Below, in pieces: positions 6,595-17,098 of a DNA stretch of 64,000 bases. A program made the position numbers and the translations under genes. Source of the stretch: Streptomyces sp. NBC_00390 (GTDB lineage: Bacteria; Actinomycetota; Actinomycetes; Streptomycetales; Streptomycetaceae). Location: the NCBI RefSeq assembly GCF_036057275.1, contig NZ_CP107945.1, forward strand, positions 8,308,001-8,372,000. Reading direction: 5' to 3'. The notes beneath the pieces are model-generated. The model saw only the letters and a list, made by a program, of their open reading frames with translations. It was not told the DNA's origin and made no database searches. Numbering within the stretch: the first letter of the stretch is position 1; every line of letters starts with the position of its first letter.

Positions 6595-9504
6595 GTGAAC
6601 GGGGACCCTCAGAGGCTTCGGCTCGCTGTGCTCGGAGAGGTCCGGGCCTGGCGTGAGGTAACACCGTTGGACCTGGGGCCCGTTCGGCGACAGGCCGTAC
6701 TGGCCGCGCTGGCGCTGCGCCCGGGCTTCCTGGTGAGCCACGAGCAGTTGCTCGACGGGGTCTGGGGGGCCGAGCCGCCGAAGTCCGGCCGCAAGGTACT
6801 GCCCAGCTACGTCTACGCGTTACGGCAGCTCCTCGACACGGAGGGCACCGGGCCGGCGGACTCGGTGATCCGCGGGGAACGAGGCGGATACCGCCTCGTC
6901 GTGGACGGGATCCAGCTCGACGTGGCGGACCTCGCCGAGCAGGTCGCCGGCGCTCAGCGCGCGAAGGCGGCCGGCGACCTGACCACCGCGATGAACCGGT
7001 TTTCCGAGGCGCTCGCCCTGTTTCGCGGCGAGCCACTGGCCGGGTTGCCCGGACCCTTCGCCGACGTCGAACGGCAGCGACTGTCGGAGCGCCTGCGCAC
7101 GGTTCGAACCCAGCGGCTCGAGTGCTTGGTTCTGCTCGGCCGCTTCGCCGACGCACTGGACGACCTCGCCGCCCTGTCGCTGTCCAGTCCGTACGACGAG
7201 TCGCTGGTGGCGTTGCGCATGCGCGCGCTGTACGGCAGCGAACGCCAGGCGGAGGCGCTGAACGTCTATCAGGACACGCTCGAGCGCCTGCGCGACGAGC
7301 TAGGGGTCGGTCCTGGTGATGAACTCCGCCGCGTACATGAAGCGGTGTTGCGCCGGGACGACGAACGCCTCCTCGGTCCGGCCATGGCGCGCTCCGCCGC
7401 GCTGCCCACCCGGCCGGGGCTGCGCCGCGCAGTCAATGAACTGCCGGGCGATGCGGGCCACCTGATCGGGCGGGAGGTGGAGCTGGCGCAGCTGATCGTG
7501 CCTTCTGTGCCCGGATCCGTATCGATCGTGACGGTGGACGGTACGGCCGGGGTCGGCAAGACCGCGCTCGTCGTCCGCGCGGCCCGTGAGCTCAGCGCCC
7601 GTCACCCGGACGGCTGTCTGTTCGTGGACCTGCGCGCGCACAGCAGGCAGCGGCGGCAATCGCCGGAGCAGGCGCTGCAGCGACTGCTGCGATCGCTCGG
7701 CGCACCCAAGGGCGAGTTGCCGAGCGACCTCGAAGAACTCACCGCCGTCTGGCGCGCGGCAACCAGCCCGCTACGACTGCTCCTCGTGCTGGACGACGCC
7801 CTGGACGCCGACCAGATACGACCGCTGCTTCCCGCAGGAGCGGGAAGCACGGTGCTGGTGGCGGGCCGACGACGGCTGGCCGAACTGGACGCCGACCGAC
7901 GGGTCTCCCTGGAGCCTCTGGAGAGCGGGGATGCGGTGTCCCTGCTCTCGCACATCATCGGAGAGGAGCGCGCGAGCAGGGAGCCGGAGGCGACGCGTCA
8001 GCTGGTCGGGCTGTGCGACGGGCTGCCGCTGGCACTGCGCATCGCCGGATCGCGGCTGCAGAACCGCCGTACCTGGACGGTGGAGTACCTGGTGGGCCGT
8101 ATGGCAGGCGATGAGCACCGGCTCGGTGAACTGAGCGTCGGGGATCGCAGCGTGGAGGCGACCTTCCGCCTGTCGTACGACCAGCTCGCACCCGAGCAGC
8201 AGCGCGGATTCCGCGCCCTGGGTCTGGCACCGACGGTCGAGTTCGACGTACTGACGGCGGCGACCATGCTCGACCGGCCGTCCTGCGACACCGAGCAGAT
8301 CCTGGAAAGCCTGGTCGACACGAGTCTCCTGCAGCAGCCGCGTCCGGGCCGCTACCGATTGCACGACCTGGTTCGGGTGCACGCACGACGCCTCGCGGAA
8401 GCCACGCCCGCCGAAGCCGCCGCCGCGCGCACAGCCGCGCTCCGTCTCTATCTGGACGCCGCCCGGATCACCAGTGACTTCGGCTCTGCCGGTTTCCCCA
8501 CCGGACCCCGGCCCGCCGACGCACCGTTCACACATTGGCAGGACGCGGAGACCTGGCTGGACGCGGCCGGTGGCGAGCTCGCCGATGTCGTCGGACACGC
8601 CGCGGTCCTCGGCGAGGCCGATCATGCCTGCTGGATCGCCGAGGCGCTGGTCGACTACTTCGTACGCCAGGGCCGCTACCACGAGTGCCAGACGGCCCTT
8701 GAGATCGCACTCGCGCACGTGGACGAGGCCACCGACCAGCGGATGGCCCTCGCCCTGCGGAACTGCCTGGGCTACACCGGCGTGTACCAACGCCGGTACC
8801 GACAGGCCCGCACCTGCGTCACCGAGGCACTGGACCTCAGCCGGCGCCGCACCGACCCGTTCGAAGAGGCCCGGGCTCTCGCCGCGCTGGGGGCTGTCGA
8901 CCTGAGTGTGGGCGAGGACGACCGGGCTATTCGCCATCTCACTGCGGCGGTGGACCTGGCCCGACATCTGAGCAACGACTGGATCGCCTCCATATCACTC
9001 GTCACCCTCGGCCTCGCCCACCAATTCCGGCGACGGAACGAGGAGGCGCTGGCCTGCTTTGCCGACGCCCACACGCACGCCGAGACGGACGGCAGACCGC
9101 GCGTACTGGGCAGGACCTTGACCTGCGCCGCCGATGTCCACCTCCGGCTCGGCCACTACGGTGAGGCCAAGAGCCGGTTCCGTCAGGCGGTCGAACTGGG
9201 TGAGCAGGTCGGGGACATCTTCCTCTGCGCGCGCAGTCTGACCCGGCTGGGCACGGCGGAGCTGGGCGAGGGAAACCTGAACGCGGCCGTAGCCCTCCAT
9301 CACCAGGCCCTTCTCCACCACCAGCTGCTGTCCCCGATCACCGACCCCAGCTACCACTGGCTGGAGATGGACATCCGCAGTCGGCTGGGCCACGCCTACT
9401 TGGCGACGGGCCGCGTCCACGAGGCGCGTGAGCAGTTCCAGGCCGTGCTCGACGCGCACGCCGCCCGTGCACTGGCGATTGAGGGGATCGGCGCGGATCT
9501 TTGA
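6595..9504 (+). CDS. AfsR/SARP-family transcriptional regulator (BTAD, NB-ARC, TPR)
   Basis: This is a 969-residue regulator of the AfsR class, which activates secondary-metabolism or developmental genes. Residues 1-100 form an OmpR-type winged helix (LRLAVLGEVRAWREVTPLDL, GGYRLVVDG). Residues 100-260 are the bacterial transcriptional activation domain. Residues 285-560 form an NB-ARC ATPase with Walker A GTAGVGKTALV and a Walker B-like LLLVLDDALDADQIRPLLP. Residues 620-969 are TPR-like repeats. The GTG start lies behind GGAGG. The gene stands alone, with no biosynthetic cluster beside it; nearby targets could include the terpene synthase far downstream, but nothing in the sequence shows this. 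Confidence 0.9.
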   Translation: MNGDPQRLRLAVLGEVRAWREVTPLDLGPVRRQAVLAALALRPGFLVSHEQLLDGVWGAEPPKSGRKVLPSYVYALRQLLDTEGTGPADSVIRGERGGYRLVVDGIQLDVADLAEQVAGAQRAKAAGDLTTAMNRFSEALALFRGEPLAGLPGPFADVERQRLSERLRTVRTQRLECLVLLGRFADALDDLAALSLSSPYDESLVALRMRALYGSERQAEALNVYQDTLERLRDELGVGPGDELRRVHEAVLRRDDERLLGPAMARSAALPTRPGLRRAVNELPGDAGHLIGREVELAQLIVPSVPGSVSIVTVDGTAGVGKTALVVRAARELSARHPDGCLFVDLRAHSRQRRQSPEQALQRLLRSLGAPKGELPSDLEELTAVWRAATSPLRLLLVLDDALDADQIRPLLPAGAGSTVLVAGRRRLAELDADRRVSLEPLESGDAVSLLSHIIGEERASREPEATRQLVGLCDGLPLALRIAGSRLQNRRTWTVEYLVGRMAGDEHRLGELSVGDRSVEATFRLSYDQLAPEQQRGFRALGLAPTVEFDVLTAATMLDRPSCDTEQILESLVDTSLLQQPRPGRYRLHDLVRVHARRLAEATPAEAAAARTAALRLYLDAARITSDFGSAGFPTGPRPADAPFTHWQDAETWLDAAGGELADVVGHAAVLGEADHACWIAEALVDYFVRQGRYHECQTALEIALAHVDEATDQRMALALRNCLGYTGVYQRRYRQARTCVTEALDLSRRRTDPFEEARALAALGAVDLSVGEDDRAIRHLTAAVDLARHLSNDWIASISLVTLGLAHQFRRRNEEALACFADAHTHAETDGRPRVLGRTLTCAADVHLRLGHYGEAKSRFRQAVELGEQVGDIFLCARSLTRLGTAELGEGNLNAAVALHHQALLHHQLLSPITDPSYHWLEMDIRSRLGHAYLATGRVHEAREQFQAVLDAHAARALAIEGIGADL

Positions 9505-9537
9505 TCGAATGAGTAGAGGGTGCTCCTGACTGGGGAG

Positions 9538-9690
9538 ATGGGCTTGTCCAAGGCTCCGTCCAACGGGGAACGCACTCACCAGGTGAAGCGTGCGGCTCTG
9601 CCTCCGCGTGTTCGTGTCCAGGCAGGGGCGTCGGCGGTGGTCTCGCAGGCGGGTGGGGTGCTGCTGGTCGAGACGGTCGGCAATGTGGGG
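9538..9690 (+). mobile_element. IS1380-type transposase, N-terminal relic
   Basis: The frame MGLSKAPSNGERTHQVKRAA continues into RVRVQAGASAVVSQAGGVLL and VETVGNVG. This follows the conserved N-terminus of Streptomyces IS1380-family transposases (RVRV...G..LVSQAGAVLLLETVRK.G). Homology stops at about 9690, next to the 3' end of the MerR gene, so only about 50 residues survive. The rest of the element and its terminal repeats are gone. Confidence 0.55.
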
Positions 9691-9702
9691 CACCCCGTCT
9701 GC

Positions 9703-10110
9703 TCAGGCGGGGACGGGTTCCAGGTCAGCATCGTCGAAGGGTGGATAGCTCACGCTGCCCATTCGCTCGGCCGCATCGATGTAGTCGGCAAGTGCGTCGC
9801 GGGATTGAGCGAGCCTCTCCATCTGATCGTCCAGTCGCCGCAGCCGTGACCGCATCGCGGCCAGCAACTCGGAACAGCCGGGCAGCTCCGGGGCCTCTCC
9901 AACCGCACAGGGCAGCAGGTACGCGATGTCTTCGGAGGACAAACCGGCGCCGAGCAGGTGCCGGATCTGCTTCACCCGTAACACGGCGTTCTCGTCGAAC
10001 TCGCGGTAACCGTTCGCGCCGCGGTCTGCCTCCAGCAGGCCCTGGGCCTCGTAGTAGCGCAACTGATGGGCGTTGACGCCCGTCCGACGACTCAGTTCCC
10101 CGATCCGCAT
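9703..10110 (-). CDS. MerR-family transcriptional regulator
   Basis: This 135-residue MerR protein has an N-terminal winged helix (MRIGELSRRTGVNAHQLRYY, EAQGLLEADRGANGYREF), a dimerisation helix (about residues 75-115) and a C-terminal acidic tail. MerR proteins twist over-long promoter spacers to activate transcription. Two cysteines in LPCAVGEAPELPGCSEL could sense metal or redox state, but the typical CueR or ZntR binding loops are not obvious. It is divergent from the reductase at 10160, with 49 bases between start codons, which makes that gene its likely target. Confidence 0.9.
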   Translation of the reverse strand: MRIGELSRRTGVNAHQLRYYEAQGLLEADRGANGYREFDENAVLRVKQIRHLLGAGLSSEDIAYLLPCAVGEAPELPGCSELLAAMRSRLRRLDDQMERLAQSRDALADYIDAAERMGSVSYPPFDDADLEPVPA

Positions 10111-10121
10111 CGCAACCTCGC

Positions 10122-10153
10122 TTGACCTTCACACCGGTATCAACGTTGACGAT
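10122..10153 (+). promoter_or_regulatory. MerR-type promoter/operator
   Basis: The divergent gap holds TTGACC at 10122-10127, a 20-base spacer, and GACGAT at 10148-10153. Inside the spacer is an imperfect dyad ACCTTCACACC / GGTATCAACGT (8 of 11 positions symmetric). Long 19-20-base spacers with a central dyad are the hallmark of MerR-controlled promoters. The expected transcription start coincides with the ATG of the reductase. Confidence 0.6.
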
Positions 10154-10159
10154 GCTGCC

Positions 10160-11044
10160 ATGAACAACAAAACCGATACACCCGTGACAGTCATCGGACT
10201 CGGACGGATGGGTCAGGCACTCGCCGGCGCGTTCCTGAAGGCCGGGCATCCCACAATCGTGTGGAACCGTACGACCTCCAAGGCCGACCAGTTGGTGGCC
10301 GAGGGTGCACGGCTGGCGCCAACGGTTGGCGACGCGCTCAAGGCAGGTTCCCTGACGATCATCTGCGTCACCGACTACCAGGCCATGCACGAGCTGCTCG
10401 GCGCGAGCGATATCGAGCTGGACGGCACGATGTTGATCAACCTGACCTCGGGCGACTCGGCCCAGGCCCGGCAAGCCGCCCAATGGGCCGACCAGCGAGG
10501 CGCCCATTACCTGGACGGCGCCATCATGGCCATCCCGCCGGCGATCGGGACCGTCGAGGCGGTGATTCTGCACAGCGGGCCGCAGTCGGACTTCGAGGCA
10601 CACAAGTCAATACTCGAAGCACTCGGCACCGTCACCTACCTTGGCGCGGACCATGGGCTGGCGTCCCTGTACGACGTGGCCGGCCTGGCCATGATGTGGA
10701 GCGTCCTGAACGCCTGGCTCCAGGGCACTGCCCTGCTCAGGTCGGCCGGTGTTGACGCCGCAACGTATGCGCCGTTTGCCCAGCAGATCGCTGCCGGTGT
10801 GGCCGAATGGCTGCCTGGATATGCCGAGCAGATCGACAGCGGCTCCTTCCCGGCCGAGGTGTCGGCCCTGGAGACCGAGGTGCGGTCGATGGCGCACCTG
10901 GTCGAGGAGAGCGAGGCGGTGGGTGTCAACGCCGAACTGCCGAAGTTGATCAAGGCGATGGCCGACCGTTCGATCGCAGCCGGACACGGAGGGGAGCAGT
11001 ATCCCGTGCTGATCGAAGAGTTCGGCAAACCCAGCGACGACTGA
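10160..11044 (+). CDS. NAD(P)-dependent oxidoreductase, imine-reductase/beta-hydroxyacid dehydrogenase type
   Basis: This 294-residue enzyme has an N-terminal Rossmann fold with VTVIGLGRMGQALAGAF and WNRTTSKADQL, the latter being NADPH-type (Arg-Thr after the second strand). An all-helical C-terminal dimerisation domain follows. The segment LINLTSGDSAQARQAAQWAD and GAHYLDGAIMAIPPAIGT match the imine-reductase branch of the 6-phosphogluconate dehydrogenase superfamily. Such enzymes reduce cyclic imines or 3-hydroxyacids, and the substrate is unknown here. The ATG has no Shine-Dalgarno sequence and probably coincides with the mRNA start (leaderless). It is divergent from, and probably controlled by, the MerR gene. 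Confidence 0.85.
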   Translation: MNNKTDTPVTVIGLGRMGQALAGAFLKAGHPTIVWNRTTSKADQLVAEGARLAPTVGDALKAGSLTIICVTDYQAMHELLGASDIELDGTMLINLTSGDSAQARQAAQWADQRGAHYLDGAIMAIPPAIGTVEAVILHSGPQSDFEAHKSILEALGTVTYLGADHGLASLYDVAGLAMMWSVLNAWLQGTALLRSAGVDAATYAPFAQQIAAGVAEWLPGYAEQIDSGSFPAEVSALETEVRSMAHLVEESEAVGVNAELPKLIKAMADRSIAAGHGGEQYPVLIEEFGKPSDD

Positions 11045-11297
11045 CCGGTCCCGACACTGAAATCCAGCCTCGGGCTTTCGCGTGGCGGGCTGTCCGGATC
11101 ATGATCACGAACATGGAAGGTACCTCTGGACCACCAAGGCCGAAAATCCACCAGTTGAACTGGCGAGCCTTCACGAAAGCTCGAGGTTGGATCGCTGATT
11201 CCAGCCCGTGATGCTATGTCAGCAACGGAGGGGAACTGACGATAGGCGGTTCGTGGAGTGACGAAAGGGTGCCGGGGCACGGCCGTGTTCAGGCGGC
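11045..11297. other. Convergent intergenic gap
   Basis: There is no coding frame I can support between the reductase and the end of the importer operon. I see no strong hairpin. Confidence 0.4.
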
Positions 11298-12268
11298 TCA
11301 GGCCGCTTCGGGGAAGTGGCAGGCCACCTGGCGCACCGCCCCCGGCGCTGTGATTCGCAGGGACGGTTCCTCGGTACGGCAGATCTCCTGCGCCTTGTGA
11401 CAGCGCGGATGGAAGGTACAGCCGGGCGGGGGAGCTGCCGGGCTGGGCGGGTCACCGAGCAGGGTGATCCGCTCGCGGGACCGTTCGGCGGCCGGGTCGG
11501 GCAGCGGTACGGCGGACAGCAGCGCGCGCGTGTACGGGTGGGCCGGGGCGGCGTAGACCTGTTCCTTCGCGCCGATCTCGACGATGCGGCCCAGGTACAC
11601 CACGGCGACCCGGTCGCACACCCGTTTGACGACCGACAGGTCGTGGGCGATGAAGAGGTAGGCCAGGCCGAGTTCGCCCTGGAGCCGCTCCATCAGATTG
11701 ACGATCTGGGCCTGGACGGACACGTCGAGGGCCGAGACCGGCTCGTCGGCGACGACCAGCCGGGGGCCGGTGGCCAGTGCGCGGGCGATGCCGATGCGCT
11801 GGGCCTGCCCGCCGGAGAACTCGTGGGGGTAGCGGTCGATGTGTTCGGGGATGAGCCCCACCAGCTCCATCAGTTCAGCGGCGCGCTTGCGTGCGTCCGC
11901 TGCGGAACTGCCCTGTACGAGCAGCGGGTCGCAGATGATCCGGGCCACCGTCTGACGGGGGTTGAGGGAGGAGTGCGGGTCCTGGAAGACCATCTGCAGG
12001 TCCTTGCGGAGCGGCTTCAGCTCCCGCTGTGACAGGTGGCTGATGTCGCGTCCGTCGTAGGTGACGGAGCCGGCGGTGGGTTCCAGAAGCCGGACGATCA
12101 GGCGGCCGGTGGTGGACTTGCCGCAACCGGACTCTCCGACAAGTCCCAGCGTCTCGCCCGCCGCCACGTCGAATGTGATGCCGTCGACGGCCCGGACCGG
12201 GGCGGATCGCCGTCGTCCGGGAAATGTCATCGTCAAGTTCCGTACAGCCAGCAGGGGTTCGATGCACG

Positions 12269-12272
<4 letters not shown>
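11298..12272 (-). CDS. Oligopeptide ABC transporter ATP-binding protein (OppF/DppF type)
   Basis: This 324-residue ATPase is one of the two nucleotide-binding subunits of the importer. It shows Walker A GLVGESGCGKSTTGR, the Q-loop in MVFQDPHSSLNP, the signature FSGGQAQRIGIARAL, Walker B LVVADEP with SALDVSVQ, and the H-loop IAHDLSVV. The C-terminal oligopeptide-transporter extension has the CTFHPRC motif; in related proteins this region carries cysteines that can bind a cluster. It is the last gene of the five-gene operon, and its ATG overlaps the stop of the preceding gene (ATGA). Confidence 0.92.
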
Positions 12273-13272
<1,000 letters not shown>

Positions 13273-13273
<1 letters not shown>

Positions 13274-14259
13274 CAGTACCTCACTCGGGGGTCGACGACG
13301 GCGTACAGCAGGTCGACGGCCAGGTTGGCGACGACGATGAAGGTGGCGGCGAGCAACGTGACGCCGAGGATGACCGGCTGATCGCCGGTGGACAGCGCTC
13401 CGTAGAAGAGCCGCCCGATGCCCGGGATCCCGAAGATGGACTCGGTGATCACCGCGCCCGCGAGCAGCCCGCCCAGGTCCATCCCGAAGATGGTGAGGAT
13501 GGGCGTCATACCTGCCCGCAACCCGTGCTTGACCACGACCGTGCGGCGCGGCAGTCCCTTGGCGCGGGCGGTGCGGATGTACGGCTCCGCCATCGTCTCG
13601 ATCATCGAACTGCGGCTCTGCCGCGCGTACATGGCCGCGTACAGGATGGCCAGGGCCAGCCAGGGCAGCAGCAGGTTCGAGGCCCAGTGGAGGGGGTCGG
13701 AGGTGAACTCCACGTATTGCGGGTAGGGGAGGAGGCCGGCGGTCCGGATCAGCCCGTAGATGAGCATCACCGAGGTGAAGTAGACGGGCAGGGAGGCGGC
13801 GGCGACCGCGCCGACCATCAGGGCGCGGTCGGTGAGGGTGTCCTTGCGCAGGGCGGCGGTGACTCCCGCGGTCAGGCCGAGGAACAGCCAGATCACCGCG
13901 GCCCCCAGGGCGAGAGAAGCGGAGACCGGGAGCCGGTCCGTCAGCAGGTCCCACACGCCTTGGCTGTTCTCGTACGAGTAGCCCAGGCAGGGGAAGTCGC
14001 AGTGCAGCGCGTACTGGCCGCTGCCCATGGTGCGGCCGGTGAAGATGCCGGTGACGAAGTCCGCGAACTGCCGCCACAGCGGCTGGTCCAGGCCCATGTG
14101 GGCGCGGATCGCCTCCAGTCGCTCCGCGCTGCACGACTTGCCGCAGGCCGCGGCAGCGGGGTCTGCGGGCAGGACGTAGAAGATGGTGAAGGTGACGGCC
14201 GCGACGGCGATCAGGACGCCGATGACGCCGAGCATCCGGCGGCCGAGGTAGACGATCAC
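13273..14259 (-). CDS. Oligopeptide ABC transporter permease (OppB/DppB type)
   Basis: This 328-residue inner-membrane permease starts at GTG 14259. The first helix (GVIGVLIAVAAVTFTIFYVL) is followed by an external loop with four cysteines (ACGKSC, HCDFPC) that could form disulfides. Five further helices and the EAA loop (EPYIRTARAKGLP...HGLR) follow, with the typical end DLLYAVVDPRVRY. The start overlaps the stop of the OppC-type gene by four bases (GTGA), which shows translational coupling. The cysteine-containing loop is longer than in enteric OppB but common in actinobacterial versions. Confidence 0.92.
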
Positions 14260-15179
14260 GTGCGGCTTCCTCTCGGGTCGAGGACGTCGCGCAGCGCGTC
14301 GCCGAGCAGTGTGAACGCGAGCACGGTGAGGAACAGACAGAGGCTCGGGATGACGAAGTACATCGGATCGGTGTCGTAGAAGGCGACGCTCTCGGCGATC
14401 ATCTGCCCCCACGAGGGGGTGGGCGGACGGACGCCGACGCCCAGGTAGCTCAGGGCCGCCTCGGTGGCGATCATCCCCGGGATGATCAGAGTGGTGTACG
14501 CGATGACGGGCCCGGCGACGCCCGGCAGGATGGACCGGCCGATGATCCGCCAGGGCCCCGATCCGGCGACGCGCGCCGCGTCCACGTACTCGCGATGCCT
14601 CAGCGACAGTGTCTGGCCGCGCACGACGCGGGCAATTCCCGGCCAGCCGAACAGGCCGATCACGGCGGTCATCAGGACCACCCGGTTGACGTCCCTGGCC
14701 ACGGACATCATCGCGATCATGAAGATGAGGGACGGGAAGGACATGGTGAGGTCCATCAGGCGGGAGAGCACGGCGTCGGTGCGGCCGCCGAAGTAGCCGG
14801 CTGCGACCCCGGCCACCGTCCCCGCGATGACGACGATCGCGGTGGCGGCGAAGGCGATGAGCAGGGAGATCCGGGCGCCGTGCACGACACGGGCGAACAG
14901 GTCCCGGCCCGTGACGGGTTCGACGCCGAGCCAGTGCTCGGCCGAGACGCCGCCGAACGGACCGATGGGCTGTCCGCCCAGATAGGGGTCGACGGCGGAC
15001 TTGTCGAACTCCTCGGGGGACCAGCCGCCCAGCGCGCTGAGCAGAGGAGCGGCCACTGCCATGACCGCGAAGAGCGCGACCACGACGAGCGAGACCTTCA
15101 CAGAGGAGCGACGGCGCAGTTCCGCGCGGGCGAGCTGCCAGGGGCTGCTGCCCACCGGAACGGAGACTGTGGAAGCCAT
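14256..15179 (-). CDS. Oligopeptide ABC transporter permease (OppC/DppC type)
   Basis: This 307-residue second permease starts at MASTVSVPVG. The first helix is VSLVVVALFAVMAVAAPLLS, the external segment carries HWLGVEPVTGRDLFARVVHG (the OppC hallmark 'LGTDxxGRD'), and five more helices follow. The EAA motif is HREYVDAARVAGSGPWRIIG, and the C-terminus ends DALRDVLDPRG. It lies 14 bases downstream of the binding-protein gene and overlaps the next permease start. Confidence 0.92.
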   Translation of the reverse strand: MASTVSVPVGSSPWQLARAELRRRSSVKVSLVVVALFAVMAVAAPLLSALGGWSPEEFDKSAVDPYLGGQPIGPFGGVSAEHWLGVEPVTGRDLFARVVHGARISLLIAFAATAIVVIAGTVAGVAAGYFGGRTDAVLSRLMDLTMSFPSLIFMIAMMSVARDVNRVVLMTAVIGLFGWPGIARVVRGQTLSLRHREYVDAARVAGSGPWRIIGRSILPGVAGPVIAYTTLIIPGMIATEAALSYLGVGVRPPTPSWGQMIAESVAFYDTDPMYFVIPSLCLFLTVLAFTLLGDALRDVLDPRGSRT

Positions 15180-15193
15180 GAGGTGACGTACCT

Positions 15194-16939
15194 TCAGTTG
15201 CCGCTCTTGGAGGGGTCCTTGAGGCCGACCGTGGCGTAGTCGATCTGGCCGCCGAAGGATGTGTGGCCGAAGGCGCCCGCGACGTTGGTACCGAGCAGGA
15301 GGGGCATGCGCTCGATGACGGCGGGTGCCGCCGGGGCCTTGGCGAGGATCTGTCCGTCCAGCTCGCGCCACGCCTTGCCCGCCTGCTCGGCATCGGTCAT
15401 GGCGGCGATCTCGTCCATCCGCTTCATGCTCGCCTCGTCGCGGAAGAGCGAGTGATTGCCGGAGTTGCCCTTCTCCTTGATGTAGCGGCCGTCGAAGACG
15501 AAGGGCAGGAAGGTGGAACCGGAGGGGTAGTCGGGGCACCAGCCGGTGTAGACAAGGTCCGTGCGGTTCTTGGTGTCTCCGATGGTGTCGTAGAAGGCGG
15601 ACGGGTCCACCGTCTCGATGGTGACCTTGATCCCGGCTCGGCCGAGGGACTGCTGGATCGCCTCGCCGACCCCCTTGTCGCCGTTGGAGACGGTGATGCT
15701 GGTGGAGAAGCCGTCCGGCTTGCCCGCCTCCTTCAGCAGCTGCTTCGCCTTCACCGCGTCACCGGTTGCGGGAATCCTCAGGGTGTCGGGCTGGCTGCCG
15801 CCGAAGAGCGACCCCGGCATGTAGGCGGTGGCCACGTCGTTGAGGGCCGGCCCGCCGGAGGCGGTCAGGATGCTCTCGCGGTCCAGGGCGTACTGCACGG
15901 CCTGACGCACCTTGACACTGTCGAACGGCGCACGGCCGGTGTGCAGTTGCACCATCTCGGTGCAGTTGGTGGACTCGGCGAGCAGCCGCTTTCTGACATC
16001 GTCCTTGGTCAGCACCTTGGGGGTGCTCTCGGGGCGCAGCTTGCCCCACGGCACGGCGGAGGCGTCCTGGCCCCGGCCTGCGATGAGCCGGTCGTCGATC
16101 TGGTTGCCCTTGAGCCCCATCACCACGACCACCTTGTCCGGATACGCCTTGCGCACCGTGTCGGTGCCCGGGTCCCAGTGGGTGTTGCGGACCAGCAGGA
16201 GCTGCTTGTCCCGGTCGTATGACTCGATCTTGTACGGCCCCGACGAGAAGGGGCGGTTGTCGTACTGGGGCCCCTTGTCCTTCGCCTTCGGCACCGGGGC
16301 GAAGGTGGGCAGGACCGTCGCGTAGGGGAACTCGGCGAAGGGCTTGCGCAGTTCGAAGACGATCGTGTGCTCGTCGGGGGTCTTGATGGAGTCGAGGTGC
16401 TTGCCCTGGGCCGGGCCCTGGTAGCCCTCCGCGCCGGCAAGGTAGCGGGCCGCGTAGTCGGGGCCGCCGGGCAGGTCGGGGGAGAAGGACCGCTCCACGT
16501 TGTACTTGATGTCCTGAGCGCTGATCGGCGAGCCGTCCTCGTACTTCAGGCCCTTCTTGAGCCTGAAAGTCCAGGTCTTGGCTCCGTTGGAGGAGACGCC
16601 GAGGTCCTCGGCGAGGTCGGGTACCAGCTCCCCGCCCTTGGCGCCCGGTTGTGCCTTGTACGTGACGAGGGTGCGGTAGAGCAGCCGGGTTCCGAAGTCC
16701 ATGTCGCCCATCACCCAGTTACGGGCCGGGTCGAGGTGGGTGAAGTCCTGGTTGGACAGGACGGTGAGGGTGCCACCCTTCTTCGGCGTCCCGCCAACCA
16801 CCTGGCCGTTGTTGGTCGTTGCGGGATTCTTGCCGTTGCGGGTGCCGCTTGCCTCCGGCCCGCCGGAGCAGCCGGATAAGCCGAGGGCGAGGGTCGCCAC
16901 CAGCGCTGCGGCGAGAGAGGTGCAGGCGTGCTTGTCCAT
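15194..16939 (-). CDS. Oligopeptide/solute-binding lipoprotein (SBP family 5)
   Basis: This 581-residue extracellular binding protein is the first gene of the importer operon. Residues 1-24 form a lipoprotein signal ending in the lipobox LSGC. The mature part has GGTLTVLSNQDFTHLDPARN near the N-terminus, TFRLKKGLKYEDGSPISAQD (the family-5 signature region) and later RQAVQYALDRESI. Family 5 proteins bind peptides, nickel or sugars; with two OppD/F-type ATPases, peptides are most likely. A sigma-70-type promoter with a palindrome lies 53-81 bases upstream. Confidence 0.9.
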   Translation of the reverse strand: MDKHACTSLAAALVATLALGLSGCSGGPEASGTRNGKNPATTNNGQVVGGTPKKGGTLTVLSNQDFTHLDPARNWVMGDMDFGTRLLYRTLVTYKAQPGAKGGELVPDLAEDLGVSSNGAKTWTFRLKKGLKYEDGSPISAQDIKYNVERSFSPDLPGGPDYAARYLAGAEGYQGPAQGKHLDSIKTPDEHTIVFELRKPFAEFPYATVLPTFAPVPKAKDKGPQYDNRPFSSGPYKIESYDRDKQLLLVRNTHWDPGTDTVRKAYPDKVVVVMGLKGNQIDDRLIAGRGQDASAVPWGKLRPESTPKVLTKDDVRKRLLAESTNCTEMVQLHTGRAPFDSVKVRQAVQYALDRESILTASGGPALNDVATAYMPGSLFGGSQPDTLRIPATGDAVKAKQLLKEAGKPDGFSTSITVSNGDKGVGEAIQQSLGRAGIKVTIETVDPSAFYDTIGDTKNRTDLVYTGWCPDYPSGSTFLPFVFDGRYIKEKGNSGNHSLFRDEASMKRMDEIAAMTDAEQAGKAWRELDGQILAKAPAAPAVIERMPLLLGTNVAGAFGHTSFGGQIDYATVGLKDPSKSGN

Positions 16940-16991
16940 GAGTGGTCACTCCGGAAGCAGTCGGACAGCCTAGGACTGGAATGTGACCCGT

Positions 16992-17020
16992 AACATAGTA
17001 ATGTGACATTGCACTGACAA
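16992..17020 (-). promoter_or_regulatory. Promoter of the importer operon with spacer palindrome
   Basis: Read on the minus strand, TTGTCA (17020-17015) and TATGTT (16997-16992) are separated by 17 bases, a good vegetative promoter. The spacer contains AATGTGACATT (17000-17010), a perfect 5-1-5 palindrome and a likely repressor site. The transcribed leader to the ATG at 16939 would be about 45 bases. Confidence 0.65.
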
Positions 17021-17098
17021 GGTGTCGGGTATCTCGTTACCCACCCGTGTCCGAGGAAGGGGGCCGCCTCACGGCCCCATCGGCTGAGCACCCTCGGC

